A DNA stretch of 14,026 nt from Candidatus Cloacimonadota bacterium (GTDB taxonomy: Bacteria > Cloacimonadota > Cloacimonadia > Cloacimonadales > Cloacimonadaceae). A program made the translations under genes and the position numbers. Shown one piece after another: positions 7,538 through 14,026 of this stretch. Below the pieces are notes generated by a model. It was given only the letters and a program-made list of their open reading frames with translations, ran no database searches and was not told the DNA's origin. Where the stretch lies: NCBI GenBank assembly GCA_028703735.1, contig JAQVMI010000012.1:1-14026 (forward strand), read 5' to 3'. Position 1 is the first letter of the stretch, and each line of letters starts with the position of its first letter.

Positions 7538-7762
7538 ATGGATGAATTTGACGATAAACTGAAAGAACGCTGGCAACACAGGCGCAAAAAGTCCTATAAT
7601 TGGACTAAATTGGCAATAATGGTGTTTGCAGTGGTGGCAATATTTTGGGCAATGAACCATCTGCAAAATAGCGGTAGCATTGTTAATAATCCTTCTGCAA
7701 GTGTAATAGACTCTACCCAAACAGATACGCTGAATACAGGAACAGCGGAGCAAACTCCTTGA
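7538..7762 (+). CDS. Small single-pass membrane protein of unknown function
   Basis: This 74-aa protein is not one I recognise. A charged N-terminus (MDEFDDKLKERWQHRRKK, 1-18) precedes one hydrophobic helix (about 24-40, TKLAIMVFAVVAIFWAM). A Ser/Thr/Asn-rich tail without charged clusters follows. Basic residues just before the helix predict an N-in orientation with the tail in the periplasm. AGGAGA (7525-7530), inside the end of the upstream aminotransferase gene, lies seven bases before ATG 7538. The gene sits 3 bp after that gene and overlaps the next start by 4 bp. This context and good ribosome-binding site make it real despite its size. It could be a membrane anchor or envelope-associated protein, but no partner is evident. 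Confidence 0.75.
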   Translation: MDEFDDKLKERWQHRRKKSYNWTKLAIMVFAVVAIFWAMNHLQNSGSIVNNPSASVIDSTQTDTLNTGTAEQTP

Positions 7763-8652
7763 GTCTTGTAATAGTAGGCTCTATTGCGTTGGATACTGTT
7801 TCCACTCCCGAAGGAGAGGTACAAGATACCCTGGGAGGATCTGCAATTTATGGTTCTCTGGCAGCCTCCAGCTTCTGCCCTACCCACATTGTGGGGGTTT
7901 TGGGATCGGATTATCCTGCCTCTGGACTTCAGCTACTGGAAGAACATGGGATAAACTTGGAAGGGTTGGATTTCAAAGAGGGTAAAACCTTTCGCTGGAG
8001 TGGTAAATATACAAATTGGAATCGTGCCGAAACCCTTAATACAGAGCTAAATGTATTTGCCGATTTTTCTCCTGAATTGCCCGAATCTTACCTATGCTGT
8101 AAATGCCTGCTATTGGCAAACATTCACCCCCGACTGCAATTACAGGTTTTAAACCAAATTAACTCATACCATCATCTGGCATGTGATACCATGAATTACT
8201 GGATCAGCCTGTGCAAAGATGAGCTGGAACAGGTGATAAAAAGAGTGGATATCGTGTTCATGAACGAAGATGAACTAAGAGAATATACGGGCAAAAAAGA
8301 CGTCTTTGAAGCAGCAAAGGAGATTCTAACAATTGGTCCCGAATGGGTGATAATTAAACGTGGGGAATATGGCTCTGTAGCAGTATCCAGCTCAAACCTG
8401 TTTTTTGCTCCGGCATATCCGGTAACAAAAGTAAAAGACCCCACCGGTGCTGGAGATTGCTTTGCTGGTGCCTTCATGGCATATCTGGCTAATCATCCCA
8501 TAATAAATCATCAGGTAATTCGTGAAGCTGTGCGCTATGGAACTGTGCTTGCAGCAATGAATGTCCAAGATTTTGGAGTACAAGGTATTATTGGTAAATC
8601 CAGAGCAGAAATAGAGGTTTACAAGGAGCATTTAATTAAGTGGACAAGCTAA
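7759..8652 (+). CDS. PfkB-family (ribokinase-like) sugar or nucleoside kinase
   Basis: This 297-aa kinase of the ribokinase/PfkB superfamily has the N-terminal nucleotide-sugar fold start LVIVGSIALDTV (3-14), the substrate-side GGS (26-28), and the C-terminal signature DPTGAGDCFAGAF (227-239) with anion-hole glycines and catalytic-base Asp233. A further block, KTFRWSGKYTNWNRAETLNTELNVFADF (76-103), looks conserved in a subgroup usually annotated only as carbohydrate kinase. The substrate cannot be read from sequence. Location directly before purM, with a 13-bp overlap, suggests a nucleoside or purine-related substrate, which is inference. The start is TTG 7759, overlapping the TGA of the small membrane gene (TTGA) with GGAG at 7747-7750, so translational coupling is likely. 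No ATG lies near enough to include the conserved first strand. Confidence 0.88.
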   Translation: MSLVIVGSIALDTVSTPEGEVQDTLGGSAIYGSLAASSFCPTHIVGVLGSDYPASGLQLLEEHGINLEGLDFKEGKTFRWSGKYTNWNRAETLNTELNVFADFSPELPESYLCCKCLLLANIHPRLQLQVLNQINSYHHLACDTMNYWISLCKDELEQVIKRVDIVFMNEDELREYTGKKDVFEAAKEILTIGPEWVIIKRGEYGSVAVSSSNLFFAPAYPVTKVKDPTGAGDCFAGAFMAYLANHPIINHQVIREAVRYGTVLAAMNVQDFGVQGIIGKSRAEIEVYKEHLIKWTS

Positions 8653-9674
8653 AATCGGGAATCAGTTACCGGGATGCAGGGGTTGATATTTCTGCTGGAG
8701 AAGCCGCAGTAAAAGCGATTAAGCACAAAGTGCGCAGCACATATAACAATAATGTGTTAAGTGATTTGGGCAGCTTTGGTGGGTTGTATAGTGTTGATCT
8801 AATTAAATGGAAGCAACCGGTTTTAGTTTCCAGCACAGATGGAGTGGGCACAAAGCTAAGAATTGCCATCATGGCAGGAGTATATAATACCATCGGTCAG
8901 GATTTGGTAAACCACTGTGTGAATGATATTCTGGTTCAAGGTGCTATACCACAATTCTTTTTGGACTACATAGGTGTTGGCAAACTAAATCCCGCTATGA
9001 TTGAGAAAGTGATTGATGGGTTGATAACAGCTTGTAAACAAAATTCCTGTGCCTTGATTGGAGGCGAAATGGCAGAAATGCCAGGTATCTACCAAGAAGA
9101 GGATTTCGATCTGGCAGGAACTATTGTGGGGATGGTAGAGCGGGATGCGCTGCTTCCACGAAACATCCAGGCTGGTGACGCACTTATTGCATTGCCAAGC
9201 AGTGGATTACACACAAATGGCTATTCTTTGGTGCGCAAAATTGTTTTCGAACATTTAAGAATGGATTTGGATACTTACGTTTCTGACTGCAATAAAACAC
9301 TGGGCGAATTACTGCTCGCAGTGCATAGCAGCTATCTCCCTATCCTTAAAGACTATTTACAAGATAATTCGCTGCATGGTTTGGCACACATTACAGGTGG
9401 AGGAATTGCAGGTAATCTTAGCCGTATTCTTCCCCGGGATTTAGGTGCTGTAATTCGCTTACAGAATATTAGCACACCTCCATTTTTCTCGTGGTTAAAA
9501 TCAATTGGGAACATCAGCGATGAAGTTATGCGGCAAACCTTTAATCTTGGTGTGGGCATGATTTTGGTGGTTGACAAGGATAGTGTGGATCATTTTACCT
9601 GCATTTTGGGAGCAAAAACTATCGGTGAATTAACAGACAATGCTTCCGCAAAGGAGAAAGTGGAATTTGTATAA
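8640..9674 (+). CDS. purM: Phosphoribosylformylglycinamidine cyclo-ligase (AIR synthetase)
   Basis: This 344-aa cytosolic enzyme closes the imidazole ring in de novo purine synthesis, converting FGAM plus ATP to AIR. The length equals the family norm. Visible family blocks are SYRDAGVDISAG (9-20), the ATP/substrate loop VSSTDGVGTKLRIA (63-76), DLVNHCVNDILVQGA (88-102), GGEMAEMPGIY (141-151), SSGLHTNGYSLVRK (187-200) and HITGGGIAGNLSRILP (250-265). The start is GTG 8640, overlapping the kinase gene by 13 bp; AAGGAG (8623-8628) is 11 bases upstream, a long spacing. The conserved SYRDAGVDI block begins at residue 9, so no later start is credible. It is the last gene of the dense run and is followed by a 206-bp gap. 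No other pur gene is present in the window. Confidence 0.95.
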   Translation: MDKLKSGISYRDAGVDISAGEAAVKAIKHKVRSTYNNNVLSDLGSFGGLYSVDLIKWKQPVLVSSTDGVGTKLRIAIMAGVYNTIGQDLVNHCVNDILVQGAIPQFFLDYIGVGKLNPAMIEKVIDGLITACKQNSCALIGGEMAEMPGIYQEEDFDLAGTIVGMVERDALLPRNIQAGDALIALPSSGLHTNGYSLVRKIVFEHLRMDLDTYVSDCNKTLGELLLAVHSSYLPILKDYLQDNSLHGLAHITGGGIAGNLSRILPRDLGAVIRLQNISTPPFFSWLKSIGNISDEVMRQTFNLGVGMILVVDKDSVDHFTCILGAKTIGELTDNASAKEKVEFV

Positions 9675-9692
9675 ACCTACATAAAATAGAAG

Positions 9693-9745
9693 TTTTAGTG
9701 AGCTAATTGAAGCTGGGATATGAGCTGAGCAGTGCTACACTAAAA
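9693..9745 (+). other. Inverted repeat after purM
   Basis: TTTTAGTG (9693-9700) and CACTAAAA (9738-9745) are exact 8-bp inverted repeats separated by 37 bases. The intervening segment contains three AGCT tetramers (9701, 9711, 9723) that could form inner pairs. On the + strand the 3' arm is followed by A and C residues, and the first T run comes only at 9760-9765, so it is a poor intrinsic terminator for purM. It could mark an RNA 3' end or an operator ahead of the downstream promoter. Confidence 0.35.
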
Positions 9746-9752
9746 AAACCTC

Positions 9753-9780
9753 TTGACTATTTTTTGTATGTCAGATAAAA
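9753..9780 (+). promoter_or_regulatory. Promoter candidate for the TonB receptor-exbBD operon
   Basis: TTGACT (9753-9758) matches the -35 consensus at five of six positions. Downstream, GATAAA (9774-9779) or the one- to two-base shifted ATAAAA/TAAAAG offers a -10 element at 15-17 bases. Transcription would start near 9787, giving a leader of about 95 bases that includes the hairpin at 9793-9825. A promoter is needed here because the gap is the only sizeable one before the receptor gene. The exact -10 is uncertain. Confidence 0.4.
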
Positions 9781-9792
9781 GAGTTTCCAGCG

Positions 9793-9825
9793 GTGAAGTC
9801 CCTAAGCTTTTGGGAGGGGTTTCAC
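9793..9825 (+). promoter_or_regulatory. Leader hairpin upstream of the TonB-dependent receptor
   Basis: The bases GTGAAGTCCCT (9793-9803) pair with AGGGGTTTCAC (9815-9825) over 11 positions, including two G-U pairs, around an 11-base loop AAGCTTTTGGG. No T tract follows, so it is not a typical terminator. The purine-rich GGGAGGGG (9812-9819) spans loop and 3' arm and resembles a ribosome-binding site that the fold would partly mask. It does not match a riboswitch class I recognise: there is no cobalamin box, although such receptors are often B12-controlled. It may be a cis-acting RNA regulator. Confidence 0.4.
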
Positions 9826-9830
9826 TTACA

Positions 9831-9866
9831 ATGAGCTTAAGAAAAGATAATAAAAACCCAGGATGA
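9831..9866 (+). other. Possible 11-codon leader ORF
   Basis: ATG 9831 opens MSLRKDNKNPG and ends at TGA 9864-9866, where the ribosome-binding site of the receptor gene (AAGGGAGG, 9866-9873) begins. GGGAGGGG (9812-9819) lies 11 bases upstream and is partly buried in the leader hairpin. The layout would suit a coupled leader peptide. An ORF this short can occur by chance and its ribosome-binding spacing is long, so I list it as a possibility only. Confidence 0.2.
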
Positions 9867-9880
9867 AGGGAGGTTAGTCG

Positions 9881-12800
9881 ATGCGTAAACATGCATTGAT
9901 CCTGCTAATAGTATTGCTCCTTGGAGTGGCATTCTTGAATGCTGCAACTACAGGGCGTCTGGCAGTTCGTGTTCGTGATGGACAAGGACGAGCCCTCGAA
10001 TTTGTGAACGTTGTTGTAATGCAAGGAACCCAGCGCATTACAGGCGGTCAAACTAATGCCAAAGGGACGGCGATAATAATAAACATCCCCCCTGGTTCGT
10101 ACAATGTTAAGTTCTCTCTAATCGGGTATAGTGAATACACTTTTAGAGATGTACGTATACAGGTGGACCAAACAGCCAATCTTGCGCCCATTATGAATAA
10201 AACGGGATTCGAGATGTCTACTGTTGTTGTTCAGGCTGCTGAGGACAAGGTGGAAAAGGACAGGGTTGGTTCAGCTCGTCAGATTGAAATGTCCCGCATG
10301 TCCGATTCCGCTGTTAGCGATGTTGCAGGCATTGTGTCTATGCAAGCAGGTGTAACCAATATCGGTGGTGAGCTTCATATCCGTGGAGGCAGAGCCAACG
10401 AGGTGAATTACACTGTGGATGGGATGAGCGTATCCGATCCTGTGGACGGTGGCGCAACGCTGCAAGTTGATATGGATGCCATTAGTGATATGAAAGTTAT
10501 GACAGGCGGATTCCCGGCAGAATACGGTAATGCGCAATCTGGAGTAATAAACATAGTTACCAAAGATGGGGATTCCTTCTACTCTGGGAAACTGGAATAC
10601 AATTCGGATCACATTTTAGGTGAGGGTCGCAACGATGACGTTTTCAAATTTGCAATTGGTGGACCAGTAATACCTTTTGCCAGCCCAGAATTTAAAGAAA
10701 AATTCACCTTCTATCTAAATGGAGCAGGTGAATGGCTGGACGGACGTTTGAAAGATTATTACATAAGCGATCCGAATAAAGATTTTGTACTTTTTGGACG
10801 TCAACTTTTAGAAGCAGAATACGAAAGATTTGATCCCTATGCTTCCAGGGATGACATGCTTGGAGTAAACATCGGCAACCGTAATTACAATTCGTATAAT
10901 ATAAACCTCAAGACAAAATACGATATTAGCCCCGGGCAGAAAGTTACCTTTGCGGCACGCGGAGACAGAAGTTACGATAATCCCTTCAGCGAATTTGCCT
11001 ATGATTATTCCTGGCGTTATGCAATGCAGCACTTTAAAGAGGAAGATACCACTCAACGTCAATTTATCGGTACTTACGACCATGTGTTCAATAACAGCAT
11101 GAACCTGAAGGTTAAAGCCAGCTACTACCGCAAGGATGCTTACGAGGGTCCTAAGGGTATAGACCGTAGCAGCTACATGTTCCTGGATATAGATCCTAAT
11201 AACATACCATCCAACTATACAGATCTGGTCGGTTTGGGCTATTATGGTTATTCATCGGTTGATTCAAACGATGATGAAGTTTACGATTATGGCTTCTTGC
11301 CTGCCTCTGAATGGGTGTACCGTCTGGAAAGTGTGGAAGTTCCCCGTACAGTACCAGGTTTCAAGGCACCCGGCACAATCTATGATAATTATGTAGATGA
11401 TACAACCACCACCCTTAGTGCCCGTGGTGATTTCGAATGGCAGCTTAATGAAACTCATCTGGCTAAAACAGGTTTGGAAATTATTAAACACGATATCCGT
11501 AAAGACCAACTTCAGGACTTTTTGGATATAGATGACAAACGCCGTTCGGATTATCTGCGTGATTTTGTGTTCGACGTAACTAATCCCAACCAGTTTAATT
11601 TTGATGCTTGGTTGGCGAATCCCAGTACCCCAGCCCAACTTTATGATTTGCTGCCTTTAGACCCCAGCGAAACCCCCACTTCGGCTTCAGATCTTGTGGC
11701 AATATATAAACCTCAGGATTATTTTGCGGCAGCTAAAGCAGCTTCAGGTAAGAGAGATGGATATCAGGCAGACCCATGGCAGGTTGCATATTACTTGCAG
11801 GACAAGATGGAATGGGAAGGTATGATTGTAAACGCTGGCTTGCGGTTTGATTTCTGGTATCTTGGCAGTTCCTATTCTATTGCCAGAGATGATGGTTCCT
11901 ATAAAACAAGCTCATTCAACAGCAAAGATCGCTACCAGCTTATGGTTTCACCACGTTTGGGTGTATCCCACCCAATCACAGAAAGGGATGTGTTGCGTTT
12001 TGCCTACAATTATCAGAACCAATTGCCCCAAATGCAGTACATTTTTACCAGCCGTGATACCACCGATGCTTATACCAATACCTCAGGTTCTACAATAAGA
12101 GTTGGAAACGCTTCTCTTGAACCACAAATCACCGTTACCTATGAGGTTGGTTTATCGCATCAGCTTAGTGATGACTATGTTCTTGATTTAACTGCTTATT
12201 ACAAGAATCTTTATAACTACGTGAATACCGTTAAAGAACGTAGCGATGTGGAACAAACCGTATTTTGGTACAGATATTTTTCTGATGACTACGGTTCTGC
12301 TCGTGGGATAGACATGCAGCTTGAAAAGCTTCTTTCGAACTTTAACACTTGGAGTATTGCCTATTCCCTGGCATGGGCTCAGGGTAACAATTCCCGGACT
12401 ATTGTTCAGGATGAAGCAACCAATCTGCGGGAATTCCCCTTGGATTGGGATGTACGCCATAACATGAGCGTAAGCTATACCTTCAGAATTGGTAGAGGTG
12501 AAGAGTATTTTGTCCCATTTACGAATTTGATTCTACCTATTGACGATATTTCCACAAACGTCACCTGGTCAATGGCTTCGGGTGCTCCTTATACTCCCCA
12601 AAGTATGATAAGCAATAGCGAGCTGGATACAAACAGCAAACGCAAAGAACTTAGCCAAAGTGCAAATTTAAAGATTACCAAAGGGATTAACCTGCCTAAC
12701 AAGATGAGTTTGCGTCTCTATTTCGATGTGGAAAACATATTTAAAAGCCGTAATGTACTGGAAGTCCACCGTAAAACCGGCTCTACTACTTGGGATGGAG

Positions 12801-12931
12801 CAGACCTGCAGGAAGACCAGATTGATTATATTTTCCCTGAAGTGGCTTATGCAAGCGCTTTATCTACTACAAACCCAACCTTTATAAACGACCTCAGGAC
12901 TTATACCCTGGGCGTATCGTTCAACTTCTAA
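9881..12931 (+). CDS. TonB-dependent outer-membrane receptor with carboxypeptidase-regulatory-like N-terminal domain
   Basis: This 1016-aa protein should be a 22-strand outer-membrane channel that imports an unknown ligand using energy from TonB-ExbB-ExbD. A signal peptide covers residues 1-20 (cleavage near FLNA|ATT). A carboxypeptidase-regulatory-like beta-sandwich follows (24-105, with TGRLAVRVRDGQGRALEFVNV and IPPGSYNVKFSLIGY). A TonB-box-like MSTVVVQA lies at 112-119. The plug domain (about 130-230) contains ELHIRGGRANEVNYTVDG, GGFPAEYGNAQSGVINIVTK and other plug signatures. The remainder is barrel strands, ending in aromatic SFNF as outer-membrane barrels do. AAGGGAGG (9866-9873), seven bases before ATG 9881, is a strong ribosome-binding site. 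No SusD-like lipoprotein accompanies it, which argues against a classic Sus glycan system. exbB follows after 23 bp. The ligand cannot be inferred. Confidence 0.92.
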   Translation: MRKHALILLIVLLLGVAFLNAATTGRLAVRVRDGQGRALEFVNVVVMQGTQRITGGQTNAKGTAIIINIPPGSYNVKFSLIGYSEYTFRDVRIQVDQTANLAPIMNKTGFEMSTVVVQAAEDKVEKDRVGSARQIEMSRMSDSAVSDVAGIVSMQAGVTNIGGELHIRGGRANEVNYTVDGMSVSDPVDGGATLQVDMDAISDMKVMTGGFPAEYGNAQSGVINIVTKDGDSFYSGKLEYNSDHILGEGRNDDVFKFAIGGPVIPFASPEFKEKFTFYLNGAGEWLDGRLKDYYISDPNKDFVLFGRQLLEAEYERFDPYASRDDMLGVNIGNRNYNSYNINLKTKYDISPGQKVTFAARGDRSYDNPFSEFAYDYSWRYAMQHFKEEDTTQRQFIGTYDHVFNNSMNLKVKASYYRKDAYEGPKGIDRSSYMFLDIDPNNIPSNYTDLVGLGYYGYSSVDSNDDEVYDYGFLPASEWVYRLESVEVPRTVPGFKAPGTIYDNYVDDTTTTLSARGDFEWQLNETHLAKTGLEIIKHDIRKDQLQDFLDIDDKRRSDYLRDFVFDVTNPNQFNFDAWLANPSTPAQLYDLLPLDPSETPTSASDLVAIYKPQDYFAAAKAASGKRDGYQADPWQVAYYLQDKMEWEGMIVNAGLRFDFWYLGSSYSIARDDGSYKTSSFNSKDRYQLMVSPRLGVSHPITERDVLRFAYNYQNQLPQMQYIFTSRDTTDAYTNTSGSTIRVGNASLEPQITVTYEVGLSHQLSDDYVLDLTAYYKNLYNYVNTVKERSDVEQTVFWYRYFSDDYGSARGIDMQLEKLLSNFNTWSIAYSLAWAQGNNSRTIVQDEATNLREFPLDWDVRHNMSVSYTFRIGRGEEYFVPFTNLILPIDDISTNVTWSMASGAPYTPQSMISNSELDTNSKRKELSQSANLKITKGINLPNKMSLRLYFDVENIFKSRNVLEVHRKTGSTTWDGADLQEDQIDYIFPEVAYASALSTTNPTFINDLRTYTLGVSFNF

Positions 12932-12954
12932 ATTATTCCAAGGAGGAATTATAA

Positions 12955-13701
12955 ATGAGAAAGTTCATTTGCACAATGCTAATGATAGTTATGATGAGCC
13001 TTGTATTCACAAGTCTCGCTTTTGCAGTAGATCAAGCTGCTCCGGTTGCTTCTGGTGGCGGAATAGAAAGTTTTGCCGAATTAGTTTTTGGCAGCGGACT
13101 GGTTAAGTGGTTCAAAGATGGTGGCTGGGCTATGTGGCCTATCCTGTTAGTAACAATATATGGCTTGGCTTATATTATCTGGAAATTCATCGCTCTGTTT
13201 ACGGGGAAGGTGAATTTAAACAATTTTCTTGCCAAAATCATTCCTCTTGTAAAGGCTAAGAAGTATAAAGAAGCTATCGAGATTGCCAAAAATACCCGTG
13301 GTCCTGTAGGACAAATAGTATATGCAGGTCTGCTGAAAGCAGATAAAGGCGTTGACGCAGTAGAAAAAGCAATAGAAAATGCAGCTATGATAGAAATGAG
13401 CTATCTGGAGAAAGGTTTCTTAGAGTTATCCACTGCTATTACTCTTGGACCCATGCTGGGTTTCCTGGGTACAGTTGCAGGTATGATCAGTGCATTCGAT
13501 GCTATTGCTGCCGCCAGAGCAGTTGATGCAACTATTGTTGCAAGTGGTATCAAAATTGCTTTGATTACTACTGAAGCCGGTTTGATTGTTGCGATTCCGG
13601 TACAGTTTTTTAACAATATATTTGTTACCATGGTGGATCGCCAGGTTATAGAAATGCAACGTGCTTCCGAGAAAGTAATTGAAGCCCTGCTTGAAGCATA
13701 G
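12955..13701 (+). CDS. exbB: MotA/TolQ/ExbB proton-channel family protein with signal peptide
   Basis: This 248-aa inner-membrane protein should form, with ExbD, the proton-driven motor that powers TonB. It begins with a signal-peptide-like segment (1-24, ending SLAFA), a trait I associate with ExbB of Bacteroidota-like bacteria and not seen in E. coli ExbB. TM1 lies at about 58-82, a cytoplasmic domain follows, TM2 is at about 158-182 (LGPMLGFLGTVAGMISAF, containing the GTV of the family) and TM3 at about 199-224 (IKIALITTEAGLIVAIPVQFFNN). Thr173 and Thr206 fall where polar pore residues are expected. AGGAGG (12941-12946), eight bases before ATG 12955, is an excellent ribosome-binding site. 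Tight spacing to the receptor and exbD suggests a dedicated energiser. A TolQ role is a weaker alternative, since no tol or pal genes are nearby. Confidence 0.9.
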   Translation: MRKFICTMLMIVMMSLVFTSLAFAVDQAAPVASGGGIESFAELVFGSGLVKWFKDGGWAMWPILLVTIYGLAYIIWKFIALFTGKVNLNNFLAKIIPLVKAKKYKEAIEIAKNTRGPVGQIVYAGLLKADKGVDAVEKAIENAAMIEMSYLEKGFLELSTAITLGPMLGFLGTVAGMISAFDAIAAARAVDATIVASGIKIALITTEAGLIVAIPVQFFNNIFVTMVDRQVIEMQRASEKVIEALLEA

Positions 13702-13710
13702 GGGGATAAA

Positions 13711-14026
13711 GTGAAAATCGGTCGTAAACGGAAGGGAAAAGCAGAGATACCAACTGCATCTACTGCTGATATAGCCTTCTTGTTGATCATCTTCTTTATG
13801 GCGACCACTAAGTTCGACGTAAAAGAAGGGATTAAAATAGTACTGCCTCAGGCATCTGAAAAGCAGGAAACACCTATTCAGTCTCTAACCTTAACAGAGA
13901 AAGAGATGACCCGCTTTCAGATTACTGCCGATGGGCAACTTGTTGTAAATAAAGAAGCTCCTCGAACTATAGAAAATAGTGAACTGGATGCATTGATACA
14001 GCAAAAAGTGAAAATCAACCCGGATA
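13711..14026 (+). CDS. exbD: ExbD/TolR-family biopolymer transport protein, cut by window end
   Basis: A frame opening with GTG 13711 runs 105 codons without a stop to the window edge, so the C-terminus is missing. It encodes a basic cytoplasmic start (MKIGRKRKGKAEIPTAS, 1-17), then STADIAFLLIIFFMATT (17-33), a single transmembrane helix with the essential-type membrane aspartate at Asp20, and the hallmark VKEGIKIVLPQA (37-48) at the start of the periplasmic domain. GGGGG (13701-13705) overlaps the exbB stop and lies five bases before GTG, so translation is probably coupled. The family is usually about 130-200 aa, so roughly half or more is present. It should pair with the upstream ExbB to energise the TonB-dependent receptor. 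No tonB is visible; it could follow beyond the window. Confidence 0.93.
   Translation, partial: MKIGRKRKGKAEIPTASTADIAFLLIIFFMATTKFDVKEGIKIVLPQASEKQETPIQSLTLTEKEMTRFQITADGQLVVNKEAPRTIENSELDALIQQKVKINPD

Noticed and set aside
9675..9880. Cobalamin riboswitch before the TonB-dependent receptor
   Set aside because: GGTGAAGTCC looks slightly like part of that class, but there is no B12 box, the region is short and the other conserved elements are absent.
13401..13808. 135-aa minus-strand open frame at the exbB-exbD junction
   Set aside because: It is antisense to conserved transmembrane helices of ExbB and the start of ExbD; the + strand reading is unambiguous.

Overview
The window is about 14 kb of ordinary-looking, moderately AT-rich bacterial chromosome with almost every gene on the + strand. 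The gene content suggests a Gram-negative, didermic bacterium of the Fibrobacterota-Chlorobiota-Bacteroidota (FCB) type. The signs are a PorV/PorQ-family outer-membrane protein, a TonB-dependent receptor with an N-terminal carboxypeptidase-regulatory-like domain, and an ExbB with its own cleavable signal peptide. A Cloacimonadota-like fermenter would fit, since phosphate acetyltransferase sits beside an aspartate-type aminotransferase. This placement is inference from gene content, not a database match.

Layout: (1) 1-205 is a non-coding repeat. It has two copies of a roughly 88-bp element at a 97-bp period, each with a perfect 9-bp inverted repeat, followed by tandem 8-mers. (2) 224-1424 is a soluble PAS-domain sensor histidine kinase without a neighbouring response regulator. 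A consensus-like promoter places its start codon at or next to the transcription start. (3) 1665-9674 is a tightly packed co-directional run: PTS EIIA, a PorV/PorQ-like protein (53-bp overlap), glyS, pta, an aspartate-type aminotransferase, a 74-aa single-pass membrane protein, a PfkB-family kinase and purM. Gaps are 20 bp or less or negative, except 79 bp before the aminotransferase. (4) 9675-9880 is the only sizeable regulatory gap in the second half. It holds a promoter candidate, two inverted repeats and a possible 11-codon leader ORF. (5) 9881-14026 is an outer-membrane uptake operon: TonB-dependent receptor, ExbB and a window-truncated ExbD.

The central block is mainly housekeeping metabolism (tRNA charging, acetyl-CoA/acetyl-phosphate interconversion, transamination, purine synthesis) with one envelope gene and one PTS-type regulator at its head. 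The last block is an energised outer-membrane transport unit: ExbB/ExbD harvest the proton-motive force that opens the receptor, and the substrate is unknown. Four genes start with TTG or GTG (glyS, the PfkB kinase, purM, exbD), and two of these overlap the preceding gene, so translational coupling is likely.

I found no CRISPR array, tRNA, rRNA, insertion sequence or phage gene, and no convincing novel multi-gene system. The points most worth a second look are the 97-bp-period repeat, the possibly leaderless kinase transcript, the overlap that places a signal peptide inside a PTS gene, and the structured leader before the TonB receptor operon.
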